Positions 44,532 to 55,659 of a stretch of 64,000 nucleotides of DNA are shown here, piece by piece (the stretch's first letter is position 1; each line of letters opens with the position of its first letter). Source of the stretch: Ramazzottius varieornatus (lineage: Eukaryota > Tardigrada > Eutardigrada > Parachela > Ramazzottiidae); contig BDGG01000001.1 of assembly GCA_001949185.1 (NCBI GenBank), positions 283,739 through 347,738 on the forward strand, read 5' to 3'. Position numbers and translations under genes: made by a program. The notes beneath the pieces were generated by a model. The model was not told where the DNA came from. It saw nothing but the letters and a program-made list of their open reading frames with translations, and ran no database searches.

Positions 44532-47290
44532 TCACACATGCAAAGAGCTGTTGAATCTGACAAAAGTTCGAGCCGCTAGTTCTTTGCAGAATTCTTCCAG
44601 GGTAACCACTGCACAGAGCATGACGTTTTCGTCGTCCTTCTCCAGCTGGGACCACTGATTATCCCGAATCAGCTGTCTCGTCGTCACAATCTTATCTCGA
44701 AAACCGGGGGTATGGCGAGCGTACTCGTCCATCTTTTGCACCAGCGACACCAGAGAGCGGTACAGGGAAGTGGACTGCGGTGCCAGAGGCACCGTCGGGT
44801 CCAGCAGGTACTCGCCTAGGGTCGGGTGTGGAATGAGGCAGAGTTTGGAAAGAATTCCCGTCACCCTCAAATTCAGTAAATACGGCTAGAGGAGAAACAA
44901 CACAACACTCGTTAGATCTACAGTAGTTTCAAAAAACTATCTGGACAAACCGTAAAGATTCCAAGTACTGTAATAAACTGGGAAACCGGAAAAGCAACCG
45001 TTATGTCAAATGGCGCACGATTTAATTTTGTTCGGCTGGGAGGGTGCGCCATTTAAGAAACGATTCCGGGGAGGATGTCTGCTTTTGCAAGTGGCGCAGG
45101 CTTTCGGTGTTAGGAGCGTGGGCCACTTGGGACGACGATCTCGTACTACTTTTTGTTTGCCCGCTTCTTCATTAGGGTGCCAACTGTGACATTTTTTTAC
45201 CGGGAGCTCTTCAGAATTCTCGGGGAAAAAGTTGCTTCATACCTGGACGAAGAGATTCGAAAGGTAGTGGAACAAGACTCGCAAGAGCGGTCCTTCGTTG
45301 AACGGTTGGCCGTCGAAGAAAGCTGACTCTTCCGCCAGAAGAACATTGCAAGCTGGGATTGGTCCGAAAGTTGGCCATTTGAGATTCGTACATCTTTGGT
45401 TCAGCCACTCAATCTACAAAACCTCACTGCACAAAGTATCACGGAAAGCAAACTAAGAAAATATCTCCAAGGCCAATACGGAAACTTGTTCACTTACGGA
45501 ATAATAAGACTCTCGTAGGTAGTTCTGGTTATCCCGGTCTTCCTCCATGACCGTACACGACTTTGCACTGGTGGGGAACAGAATACGGAACATGTCCGCT
45601 CTGTCCGTCGCCTCCGCCATGTTAGTGTTCCACATCGTGTCGTGTATCCGCTGGTCCTTCCGGATGTACAGTCGACTATCCAGAAACTGCAACATTGTCT
45701 TCTCCACAAAGACTAGCGTTGGTTTCTGAACCATCGCGTTCAACAAATCAAACGCTATCACACGCATTTCTCTATCTTGTATAAATATCAAATACTTCTG
45801 GAAGAAGCAATCATTCAGTAAAATGTTGGAAAGAGTTTCTAACATCGATAAAGACTCAGAAATTCTGTACATTTTTAGAAAAACGGCGACCGATAAATCA
45901 TTCCTGGCTGGAATGTCACATAACCAGTCTTGCTGGAAACTACATGGGGTCCTCGAAGTTAATTCAATATAAAAGGAATTCAAGAAAGACGAAGTGAGGG
46001 CAGGCTCGGCGGAAGTGATAATCTGGTCGAGGAAGACGACCCACCGGACGAAACTCTTCACGACGTGCTGAAGATCGCCAAAATCATGCCTGAGAAGGAC
46101 ATCTACAGCTTCGAGAGTGGCTGGAATGCAGGAGTAGAGTTTACTGAAGTGTGGAAGGAGGGCATCTTCGAGGAGGCGCGACTGAGCGATGCAATGACAG
46201 ACTACGGGTTCTCGACACCGAAGCAACTGGATCGTCGCTTCTCTAGCTTGTGCGGAAACCACAGGGTCGGGATTCAGCACCGAACGGAGAAGCGAAGTGA
46301 GAAGAGGGAATGTGAAGGAGTCGGACGTGTTGTTTTCACCGTTCAACTGAAAAAAGCAACAAATCGAGATGGACCATCCAAGTAGAAATCAATGTGGAGC
46401 CAATGAGCAACTGTGCAGACAGGTATTCTATGTCTGTCCAACAGAAACCGGGCATTTCACTGGTATCTACTCGGGCGGTTCATATGTGTAATTTACGACG
46501 AAATAGGAACCAGGCATCTGCTTGGTGGAACTAACCTTAAAAGGGACCTGGTTTTTATTGCGACGACCCATATATGTCAACTTACGGTGAAACTGGAACT
46601 GCTTCTCTTCCTTTCTTTCCGGCTGTTTTCCACGTTAATGTATCTGTTCTGGTCCTCATTTTCTGGCAAGATACAATCTGGAAGATCAACGGACCTGACA
46701 TCAGACTCCGTTCGGTCCACGGCGTCGTGAGGAGCGTTGTGGAGGAACAAGTTAGCCAAGCACTGATCCTTTGCGAGCACGTCGACCACCGCTCGAAGGA
46801 AAGCCATCTCTTCTCTGTCCCACGGCGAGCAACTAGACCTCCCACAGGCCATAATCAACCTAGACAAGGGTTTGTACATGAAGGACTTGGGTATGATTTG
46901 TATCGTCGAAGGCGTCCGAACGAAGTTGGTCAGGAAGAAGAGGACGTAAGACTTGATGCCAGCAGGCTTGTCCGTCTTGGCCAGAGCGACCAACCAGTCG
47001 AACACCTTGTATCGCATGACAAACTCCAAGCAGGGACTGATGGTTAGAGAATCGTTGGGTGCGGAGATGGAAGAAACGATGCAGTCGGGTGTGTCTTGTT
47101 GGATCAGGTTGAATATCCATTGGAGACGGAGTGGAACGTCCGTGTCGTCCACGGGGATGTTGGCGCCTTTGCGTAACTTCAGCTCCTTGACGAGGTTGTG
47201 CCATTGCAGGAAGAGCTCTTCTTCGGGCCGGAGGTTGGGCGCCAGAAGCTCGGAGGCGGAATGTGCCAGGTTCGAGAAGAATTTGAACAT
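44532..47290 (-). CDS. FHIP2: FHIP2 (FAM160B-type) dynein-adaptor cofactor
   Basis: Four exons (47290-46586, 46346-45498, 45413-45243, 44885-44532) join in phase to 692 residues. FHIP2 proteins bind FTS and Hook adaptors and link dynein to Rab1-bearing cargo. Family landmarks are the start MFKFFSNLAHSASELLAPNL, IPVDDTDVPLRLQWIF, PCLEFVMRYKVFDWL, KPAGIKSYVLFFLTNF, then CNVLLAEESAFFDGQPFNEG in exon 3, and LNLRVTGILSKLCLIPHP, GEYLLDPTVPLAP and LEEFCKELAA in exon 4. Exon 3 uses a frame different from its longest open frame, and only this frame matches the family. Human FHIP2A has about 765 residues, so a shorter middle is likely. Two hairpin repeats sit in intron 3. The start ATG has no conserved upstream extension. 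Confidence 0.92.
45006..45057. repeat. Intronic hairpin repeat H4a (FHIP2 intron 3)
   Basis: Arms TCAAATGGCGCACG and GGTGCGCCATTTAAGA enclose about 24 bp. A single base changes the consensus AAGTGG to AAATGG, compensated in the opposite arm (CCATTT). This argues that the pairing, or a common palindromic ancestor, is preserved. Confidence 0.75.
45088..45130. repeat. Intronic hairpin repeat H4b (FHIP2 intron 3)
   Basis: Arms CAAGTGGCGCAGG and GGGCCACTTGGG, with CTTTCGGTGTTAGGAGCG between them. It lies 31 bp from H4a in the same intron. Confidence 0.65.
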
Positions 47291-47299
47291 GGCGAGGAG

Positions 47300-48643
47300 A
47301 AGGTCGAAGCCTCGAAGGCATGTCAAGCACACAGTGGAAAATCAAAATAACTTCGTGACGTCATACAAACATCACAGTAGACCACGTGGTCGATCCGTTG
47401 CGCCTACAAGCGGAAAAAGTCACACGGTCCGTCCTGCAGTTCTGATTTTGTCGAGATTGCTTGCGTGGCGTGTCCCGTACCTTCCTGGCCGCGGCGATCA
47501 AACCGTGCAGACGCCAACGATTTCCCGACCAGTCCGACCTTACTTCCAGCTGTCCAATTCTGAAGAATTTGCAAACGGTCGCAAAAACAAACACTACAAA
47601 GCTACGGGAAACAAAAGTCCAGAAAAACGGTCGAAAGCGGAATTTTTACGCCTTGTGACTTGTCCAGTACAAGGTGGGATTTGCGCAGAAGCGAGTCAAT
47701 AAGCAAATTGCGACATGATCGCGCAAAACTCGCTGTTGCGCATGCGCAGTCAATTCATTGGCCGGTTTGCACCGGTGCGCATGCTCACCTCCGCCCACAA
47801 GAATGCGGCGACGTTTCATGGCGACGTCGCTTGGGCAAATCACACCTGTATTGTCCAGCATGTGAACACAAAATCAAGCCGGCTAGGCAATCAAGATGCC
47901 GGCCGAACCGTCAGCCGTGGGCTCGCAGTTCGGCTAGTGAGGAGGCCGAGTCGCACCGAATTTTTGCTTTTTCGACTCTGACCCAGTGAGCTTATACTGA
48001 GTCATCAGAAAGCAGAAATCGACGGCACGGCGGGAAAAGATTCCAGTGACCAGTCAGCTGCTGTTCATTTGCATTTTACTTTCTTCCCTCAGAGTTCCAG
48101 AAAGAAATTACGCGTCTGACACTTCCTGTTTATTCTTGGTGTTGTTGTGGGTTGTGCCAGTAGACAAGATGGAAACCTTGAAGGATGCAACAACTCAACG
48201 AGTTCGCCAGCAGAAGGAGGCAGATGCTCATGGGTCACTGGGTGGCCTAGCTGATAATCCTACCGGTCACCGGGACTGCTTTTCTCTGTCAGAAAAAATA
48301 CCACCCTCGGAGTCCACATTTAGAACAGTGCAAAAGATATCAGGTACGTTTCCGGTTTGGTGGATTATGTTTCAGCTGGCGTAGGTTGGCTGTAAAGACG
48401 TTTGTCGCGAGATTATCTTGTGGATCAGGGCAAGTGTCGCGTTTGTTTAATTGTGATTACAGGTGAAAATCCTCATTGGCATGCCCGAGGTGTTACTGGG
48501 CCACTTGAAAAAATGCAAACGAGGTACAAGAGTGGCGGTTACAGCAGCACGAAGCCCACCATCAGCAACATAAGGTACTCTGCATCGCGTTGAGATACAA
48601 TTTTCCTTGTTGACAAAGCCTTTGCGCAACAAACACATTTCAG
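47300..48643. other. Intergenic stretch between FHIP2 and the astacin gene
   Basis: FHIP2 starts leftward and the astacin gene rightward from here, so both promoters are expected. Open frames overlap on both strands (46953-47702 +, 47361-47594 -), but none has a recognisable motif. Possible non-coding or short coding 5' exons of the astacin gene lie near 48170-48570, followed by GT donors. Confidence 0.4.
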
Positions 48644-50276
48644 CAGTTTTTCTGGTGCTTCTTATTGTATACCCTCAATGGGGAGGAGGAAAAACGCGAT
48701 GGATGACAATGCGGAAGGTACGTGCTGCTACCAGACAGCTGCAATAATAATAACAGTTTTCCCTCAGTCGTCATCGTTGGCAATGCCAACATGTGGCATG
48801 AGTCTCTTCTTTACATCTTCCCTTTAATTTCCTACAGCTACTCCCTTCCCATATTCCCTTCCCCAGCCAACTACGAAGGTACCGTATCCTGCTTCAGAAT
48901 GTTTTGGCTGATCAAATCTGACTTGTATAAGTTTTTGTTGATTTTAGAAAATATCCAGGAATTTTTTCCAACGAGAAGTAAATCCAGTTTTCCATTCAGA
49001 TCTTTTTATGAAGGTACTGTGGTAACCCAGCCTCTTTCATCTGGTACAGTTCGAAGTTCGTGTCTCTGGATGTTTTGAACTTTTCCTTGAATTTTCCAGA
49101 AAGTTTTTCGGAATTATTTCCAACCGCAAACGACTTGATTTTGACTGATGGCGACGTTACCGAAGGCGATATTCTTGACCTTGATCTTGACGCTCTGGTA
49201 GGTTGAGTCTCATCCGAGTCTTTCTCATCTCGTACGATGAGCCCTCAGGTGTATTTTCGTAGGTAAGTGCTTCCGCACCGGCTGGCCCGGATGTGGGTAA
49301 AGTCTCCAGAGGCAGGTCGAGGAGGAAGCGCAATGCGGTGGCCTTCGGGTTCTTCCGCTGGCCCAACGGTGTCATTCCCTTCACCCTGGACGAAGCGTAC
49401 AACAGGACCGAAAGAACTCACATCCTGCAAGCCATGAACGAGTTTCATGGGAAGACATGCCTGCATTTCGTTCCGAGAGAACAACAAGCGGACTACCTTT
49501 CCGTCATCAAATTTCGCGGGTACGAAATTAAACACAATAAGAAATGAATTTTTCGAAGTACGGTAGGAGTAGGTGGAATCCAGTTTACCGTCGTCCGAAG
49601 TAGATGACAGAGCTCCTACTTGATGAAATGTTCTCTGTGCAGTAGGAGTAGGCAAGTTCCTCAACGCACAGACTGCAAGTAGGATCGCGATGTCCTACCG
49701 CGGTCTATTTCTAACCCGGAAGTGATCGTTTCGAAACCGAAGGTAAATTCTGACGTCATTTCGCTCTTTTCCTCCAGGTGTGCGTCGAAGATCGGAAGAC
49801 AAGGTGGTCGACAGCCACTCTTTCTCAATCAAGAATGCATCGATCCAAAGCGTCCAGGTATCGTCATGCACGAGCTGATGCATTCTCTGGGTTTCCTCCA
49901 CGAGCAAACCCGCCACGACCGCGATGACTACATCGATGTTCTGTGGAACAACATTGCTCCAGACCATCAAGACAATTTCGCCAAGGTGGACAAGCGTCTG
50001 GTGTCCATTTACGACGCGCCCTACGACTACGGAAGCGTCATGCACTACGGCCCCAACTTTTTCGCCGTCAACTACACCAACCCCACCATTGTCCCCAAGA
50101 AACCCACAAAAGTCCTGGGACAGAGAGTGAGGCTGAGCGACGCTGACGCCGAAAAGATTAATAAGCTGTACAACTGTTATCGTAACGACGAGGGAAAGGC
50201 TAATTCTGACAGCCTAACCGCGCAAATCAACAGCCAATGGTCAGATGTCTTGAGACGTTTATCAGCTTCTGTTTAA
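48644..50276 (+). CDS. Astacin-family (M12A) zinc metalloprotease
   Basis: The firm coding exons are 49100-49197, 49263-49519 and 49778-50276, in matching phases. The catalytic domain begins after a furin-like site, RSRRKRNAVAFGF. It has the zinc motif HELMHSLGFLHEQTRHDRDDY (three His, catalytic Glu, fourth ligand in the same block) and the Met-turn SVMHYGPN. It ends NKLYNCY about 38 residues before the stop. Astacins are secreted or membrane-bound endopeptidases that cut matrix or growth-factor precursors. An exon at 48644-48717 reads VFLVLLIVYPQWGG, a likely signal peptide, but I could not connect it with certainty. An exon-like stretch near 48949 resembles the acidic propeptide exon at 49100. 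No CUB or EGF domain follows, so it is a minimal astacin. Confidence 0.9.
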
Positions 50277-50342
50277 CTTTCCTGTGACAAGACATTTTTA
50301 TTTCCTTTCTCTTCTGTCTTTGTTGAGGAAATATATTTTGAG

Positions 50343-50348
50343 TTTATT
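50343..50348 (-). other. Poly(A) signal of CNRIP1-like gene A
   Basis: AATAAA on the minus strand, about 20 nt beyond the stop codon at 50368. It lies in the short gap where the astacin gene converges from the other side. Confidence 0.55.
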
Positions 50349-50367
50349 TTTACAGAGTTTATATAAA

Positions 50368-51259
50368 TCAGAGCACGTGTTGTTTGACTATGGTAATGAT
50401 GTATCCGGGTTCGAGATCACATACGTACTGTACAGCGGTCATTGATTCGCCCCACGAGGAGTGGTTGCAGTCTTGTAAAGCATAAAACTTGCTCTGTAAA
50501 CTGGTTAGGAAAGTCCTGTGGTTTTTGAACTGGATGAAGAGTTTGAGTTGTTCGCGATGGCACCGTTTGGTACATGGGAAAGATTCGGTCTTCCATTCTC
50601 CGTGGTAAGTAACGGTGTTTTGGTCGATGTCCGATTTCTTGATCTCTTCCGTCAACTCCACTTTCTGCTCGTGTATAGTAAAATACCTAGATAACAGCCT
50701 CAGTACAAATGGGAAATCGGAAAACGGTCTCGGCATACTGGTTATCTCAAGTGGCGCAGTTTTCTTTGGTACTTGCGCAAGATTTCTGAGTCATTGGCTG
50801 AAAACATGCGCCACCTTAGAAAGCGATCACCATGAGTTGGTATGCTGGTCTGCCAAATTTTGAGTTTAGGTTTGTTGATACACTTACTCAATCTGAACGG
50901 CAGGGTTCGTGGTCAACGTTACGGTGTAAGTCTCCTCCTGTTGAAATTTGACCGTGAGAGGCTGCGGAAACCTTTCTCCATCGGACTGTGGAAAACAAAG
51001 TTTTTGGTGGCGCATACTTGGCCCAAACAAGACACGGCAGGCCGCCAGACAGAACGTACAACGTCGTTAGCTCAAGTGGCGCATCTTTCCAGCCAATAAA
51101 ACTGAAAAAGTGCGTCACTTGAGAGTTGGGATAGGGGAAGAAACGCGCGAACTGGATGATAGGTACCTTGAAAACGACAGGCCGCTCATCGGATTTCCGT
51201 CGAAAGTAAATAGTCAGGCGAAACCGTCCGTGGTGGAACTCTTCTTTGAACTCCGGCAT
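50368..51259 (-). CDS. CNRIP1-like protein A (cannabinoid receptor interacting protein family)
   Basis: Three exons (51259-51167, 50985-50888, 50686-50368) join in phases 0 and 2 to 169 residues; vertebrate CNRIP1 has 164. The fold's landmarks are present: VVFKSDGERF across the first junction, LTVKFQQEETYTVTL, then near the C-terminus FLTSLQSKFY, WGESMTAVQYVC. The vertebrate protein is a small beta-sandwich, RhoGDI-like, that binds the tail of the CB1 receptor. Invertebrates keep the family without CB receptors, so the partner here is unknown. A paralogue (54196-55658) has the same exon phases and an identical 98-nt middle exon. Both introns of this copy contain a hairpin repeat. A poly(A) signal follows the stop. 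Confidence 0.85.
50747..50819. repeat. Intronic hairpin repeat H5 (CNRIP1-like A intron 2)
   Basis: Arms TCTCAAGTGGCGCAG and ATGCGCCACCTTAGA, with CATTGGCTGAAAA inside. The flank GTTATCTCAAGTGG resembles the flank of H3, GATATCTCAAGTGG. Confidence 0.75.
51071..51124. repeat. Intronic hairpin repeat H6 (CNRIP1-like A intron 1)
   Basis: Arms CTCAAGTGGCGCA and TGCGTCACTTGAG, nearly perfect, with CCAGCCAATAAAACTGAAA as the loop. This is the cleanest copy together with H3. Confidence 0.82.
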
Positions 51260-51269
51260 AGAGAGACAG

Positions 51270-53286
51270 GGCCTTGTTTACCCGGCCCAGATGATCAAAG
51301 AAGTTCAGCGATCCACACAAATTGGTTGATCTCTTCCGGAAAGCACACCACACTTGTGTACTTTCGATCGCTTTATACGGCACACGTGGGAATTCGAACA
51401 TTGAAATACAAGTTCAACACTGCGTAGAGACGGTCGGGCAATCCAAATCGCAGCGTATGTGTCTTAGACGCGGCGGTAAACTGGTTTTACGAAGCCGGAA
51501 AGAAATCAGCTCGTGCTCTGTTATTACTTATTAGAAAAATGTTGTTTTTCGATAGCTTTTTTCGCGGTAGCGGCTACCTCACCGTACTGATCGCAGGGCA
51601 CTCGCGATAAAGACCAACCGAAAAATTAACCGGCAGCTATTGCGGACATTCGCTTCTGTGGTATGAAAACTACCGACACCGCAAGCGCAGTTGCTATCTC
51701 GTCCAAATAACGGTAAGTTTTGGCTGGAACCTATAATTAATTAAATTTTGGTCCCTCCCCTCCACTTAGAACGTAGTTTTGACTTCGTGGCTGATGGGCT
51801 CGTTGGTTAGAACAGCTAGATACTCAGAAAATAGCTGGGGGATAACAACATGTGATACAGATTCAGCGACCTATTATGCTAATGTGTTGCCTATTATGCT
51901 TATGTGTCGCTTTTTTCCTGCAGACCTGAAGTTTTACAGTTCTGCAGACCCGATTTTCACCGGCAGGCATGAAAATCGCGGAAAGCTGTGGTGATGCCTG
52001 AGGGAACGTTAATAATGCCCCGCTAAGTGATCGAAGTCACACATTGACTACAACCCGAGGAAGGATTACTGAAAGCTGAGCGAGTACTTTGTATACGGAC
52101 TTCCTGAAAGCACGACCATGGAAAGGATTGTTTATATTGATATGGTAGACGTCAGCACAAACTTCTCGAACTATGCTGTGCATTGTAATGTACATCAGCA
52201 CATTTTAATAAACAATCTGCTGACGATAATATCATGGATGTAAACAAGAACAGCTTTGCATGTGAATCATCGTTACTATCAATACGTAGGAACATTTTTC
52301 TGGTTAAAATAAGTGAATTCTGGCGTTGAAGTGTCCGTGAGCCCAGGTTCTCCAGCCCAAAGACGGATTGGGGAGACAACCCGTAACTTTTGGGGGGTAA
52401 TAAAACCATTATGTCCAACGCTACAGCCTGCCTTGTTTAGTTTCGTCATCTCTTTGTAACCCTGCACCATTGTCATATGTAAATCTTGAGCGTATAGACC
52501 AGTGAATTTCCTCCCGAGATGCCTGGTTTTCCGGCTGATGTCGCCTTAGACGGACACAATGGAATCTCATAATGATAGGCGAAATAATGCATAAAGTCCC
52601 TTTTTGGTGGCAGTTCTTCCCAGTAGGAGGCGCCACACGAGCGCAGCTCATGGCCAGAGTGTAATCACACGAAACTATTGCTTTGGAATTACGTACTCAC
52701 AAAAGATGCAGTATTCATTTTGAACTGAAAGCTTGCAGCACAGCGTAATATACTGTAGTGCTACCGAATTATCGCGCACTCAACCACGTGAACAGTGAAT
52801 GATGCCCGGGTGTGAGCCAGCGAGGCTAAACTGATAACATCTGATCACACTGGGCTGCGATGACTCATCACGTGGTTCAGTGCGCGATAATCTGGTAGCA
52901 CTACAGTATAATCATGTATTGTATTCAGATACCCTGCGCGCTGTATTCAGTTAGGCGACAGTACAAGTTGTAGCGAATAGGATTGTTCCGGTTACAAACC
53001 GTTATGACCGCGGTCCTGTTGCGTCTCCCATGCGTGAAATTAGAGGCTTACCGGTCAAAGCCTCAACGTGGAAGCAGCAGATACTATCATATTATTACAA
53101 TGCGCAAGATTTTTTCATGAATCAAGCAGTTCCACCCCCGAGAGGGGATAGACTTCGCAGTTGGAAACGTTAGCTCATGGGCTACTATATAGTAATCAAG
53201 CCCCGAAATTGTCAATCATGTATTGTATGGTGTAGCAGCTATCGTTCTGTCACGCCCTTTGGACCTCCAAGAACTTTTGGATAGAA
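51270..53286. other. Intergenic stretch between CNRIP1-like A and the Ly6-like gene
   Basis: No reading frame with a recognisable domain on either strand. The MITE at 52753-52906 is the only structured element I could find. AT-rich patches occur near 51500-51720 and 52140-52300. Confidence 0.45.
52753..52906. mobile_element. MITE, 154 bp, TA target duplication
   Basis: Arms of about 41 bp, CTGTAGTGCTACCGAATTAT and the inverted ATAATCTGGTAGCACTACAG, continue inward through CGCGCACTCAACCACGTGA. TA flanks both sides (52751-52752 and 52907-52908). Its first bases match those of the 143-bp element at 4004-4146. Confidence 0.88.
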
Positions 53287-53841
53287 ATGAGACGCTGTAA
53301 ATCCAGCGTTTACGGTGTCTTTCGGGTCCTGCTGAAGTATCTCACTGTATTTGCCATTCATGCTGGTGCAACGGAAGCAGTGGGCTTGAGGTGCCTTGTT
53401 TATCAATCTGGCAGTACTGATGGGCAGTCGGAACGCTGTATGCAGCCGCCAGAACCATTTCACGCAGACGACTTCACATTTTGTCCCATAGGACACTTGC
53501 ATTATGATGCTTTTGGGTGGGTACCATGATTTGTAAAGCCGGACTGCAGATACCCAACGTGAGATTTTCCGCATACAATAAAACTATTGTATGAGCATAC
53601 CATTTTTCCCGGAAGTTTGTATCAGATGTGCTGCCCGTATTGGTATTGGTGTTGACGGTCTGCGAGTATCACTTTGAGAACCAACCTAGGTTTGGTTATC
53701 TGTTGCTGCAGAGAAGTCGGTCAGTCAGGGATGCTTGGCCCCGATGCCGAGAGACGGGCAGATGCAGTGCAAGTCTTTGGACCCAACCAGTTCTGCCTTT
53801 GCGGAGACACCACCTGCAACACTCGGCCACTCATATTAACG
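53287..53841 (+). CDS. Candidate secreted Ly6/Quiver-like protein, partial
   Basis: Two exons, 53287-53516 and 53712-53841, fit a phase-2 junction (GTGGGT donor, TTGCTGCAG acceptor). The first has a basic start and a hydrophobic stretch (VFRVLLKYLTVFAIHAGATE) resembling a signal peptide, then GLRCLVYQS, ERCMQPPEPF and FTFCP. The second ends QFCLCGDTTCN, the C-x-C-x4-CN closing motif of three-finger Ly6/uPAR/Quiver proteins. A GTAAGT donor follows at 53842, so a last exon (possibly a GPI-anchor signal) is missing. There are fewer cysteines than in a standard Ly6 domain, and the Cys that normally follows LRC by two residues is absent. The call is tentative. The gene lies between the two CNRIP1 paralogues, on the opposite strand. 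Confidence 0.45.
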
Positions 53842-54195
53842 GTAAGTCGTAACGGATTCTTTCTTCGACAAGCTAGTTCTTAAAGCCCAATGGACCTTTG
53901 ATGCAACGTAACGCTCAAACAGCCAGCTTAGCCTACCTGTACACGTATTAACACTATTTGTTTTCCCTTGCCCTACGCTACAAAGGTTAAAACCGATCCA
54001 GTATCACCAACTCGTATGCCTCAATGTCCGCATGCAGAAAATGCCGAATTTGTACAGCGCTTTTTATTCTACGGTAGATTTATACATCTCCCAGATTCTG
54101 AATAGATTAGTCAGCTGGACAAGTCAGATCGCGAGCAATAGAAATGGTTTTCTGAGATCGAAAGGTCCCCATTGCCCCATGGCGGTATGAAGATG

Positions 54196-55658
54196 TCAAG
54201 CAATCTGTTGCTTCGTTGTTGTTATGGTGCTATCGCTACCAATGATGCATTCGTACTCGACAAAGTTGAGCTTGTCACCCCATCTAGCGTGCTGAACATC
54301 GGCATGTGGATAGAATTTGGTCTGCAGGGAGGTGGTGAAGGTGCCGCTTTTCCAGAGGGAAACTGACAGCTTGAGGAAGGTCCGCTTGTTCTTTTCTGTC
54401 TGACCCATGCCGGTCGTCTTCCACAAACCGCCATAGCTCAGGGCGTTAGGATCGATAAACTTGGTTATCTGCTCCAAGTCAATCTTCTCCTCTTGTATCC
54501 TCAAGGAGCTGCCAACACAACAAACTCTGAATAATCAACCTTACTCCAAACTTGTCGCCATGTCGCTTCAAAGTGTAGCCTATACATCATTAAAGGTTCA
54601 CACCATACTAGACCATCAAGTTTTCTTGACTTTGACTGGATCCAAATTTTTATAAAGTCACAGGATTATTTTCTCTCGCTGGAAATACGGGACTTGAGTT
54701 TCCGTTACGCGTACGGAGCTGGAGAGGGCGTTTGGTAGCGTAGATCGCAGAAAGAAACAATTTGTTTAATGCCATTAGGACCAATTGGCCTGGATTAATC
54801 AAGGGCTGCCCTTGGGGACTTCCGGGTTTGAGGCCTGACGAACCATGAGATAACCCGTAACTAGACAAAAGCAGTTCACTACAGCAGCAATTGCAACTCA
54901 AAAAACTCCGTCGGATTTCAAATGTCAAATTTTTCTGAACGTAGCTATGTGAAGAGAAGTTTCTGCGAAATTGCATGCAAATCGAAACTATTGACCATCT
55001 GATTTCCCAATACTCGGCTTTGAACATTTCCGGTAGTTTCCACGGTAGGACTGTGTAATTCAAGTTGGTCGGGCGCAAAAATGTTGAATCTGCTCCTAAG
55101 ACGATATCGATTAACTGGCGCTATGCTGCTGATCGGTGTATCTCAGTCCATAAATCCCTATCGCCAGGTAATATCGATCAGAAGGCCAATAAAGACAGAC
55201 CTGGCCAGCGCCGGATTTCCTCTTAGGTATGCCTGATGCTTAAGGCCAAGAAGAAATCCATAAACGGTATTGAATTTGGCTTTTTACTCACTCGACAGGT
55301 AGTGGCGGTCGCACTGTAATCTCCACTCGGTACGTTTCATCCTGCTGGAACTTGACGGTCAGCTGACTTTCAAAACGCTTCCCATCCGACTAAAAAAAGA
55401 GAAAGGAGTTCCCCCACAACAGTCTCAAAGAATTATTTGGCAGTATGATATCAATCTTCACAGGAGGAAAAACAATTTTATTCTTCTCTTTGTCTAGAAT
55501 CTGAGCTCTGATTTGTTCTGCAGCATGGAGAAAAGTTCTGGAAAACCAGTAACGTTATGTAAAACAGTTTCTCTTTGTCGTACCTTGAACACAACAGGAA
55601 GACCATCCGATTCTCGTTTGAAACTCAGCGTTATCCGGACTGATTTCCCCGCAGCCAT
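54196..55658 (-). CDS. CNRIP1-like protein B
   Basis: Exons 55658-55584, 55389-55292 and 54508-54196 give 161 residues. The start MAAGKSVRITLSFKRESDG is close to that of vertebrate CNRIP1 in length and strand pattern. VVFKSDGKRF spans the first junction, LTVKFQQDETYRVEI follows, and the C-terminal region has FTTSLQTKFY, ARWGDKLNFVEYEC. Exon phases (0 then 2) and the 98-nt middle exon equal those of copy A. The two therefore arose by duplication, although the protein sequences are now clearly different. Intron 2 is 783 nt, against 201 nt in copy A. The hairpin repeat present in copy A's introns was not seen here. An N-terminal extension of the frame upstream of 55658 has no family support. Confidence 0.85.
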
Positions 55659-55659
55659 G

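Noticed and set aside
46574-47702. Long plus-strand frames (157 and 249 codons) opposite FHIP2 exon 1 and beyond
   Set aside because: The overlapping part is the antisense of FHIP2, and the rest has no motif or splice structure.
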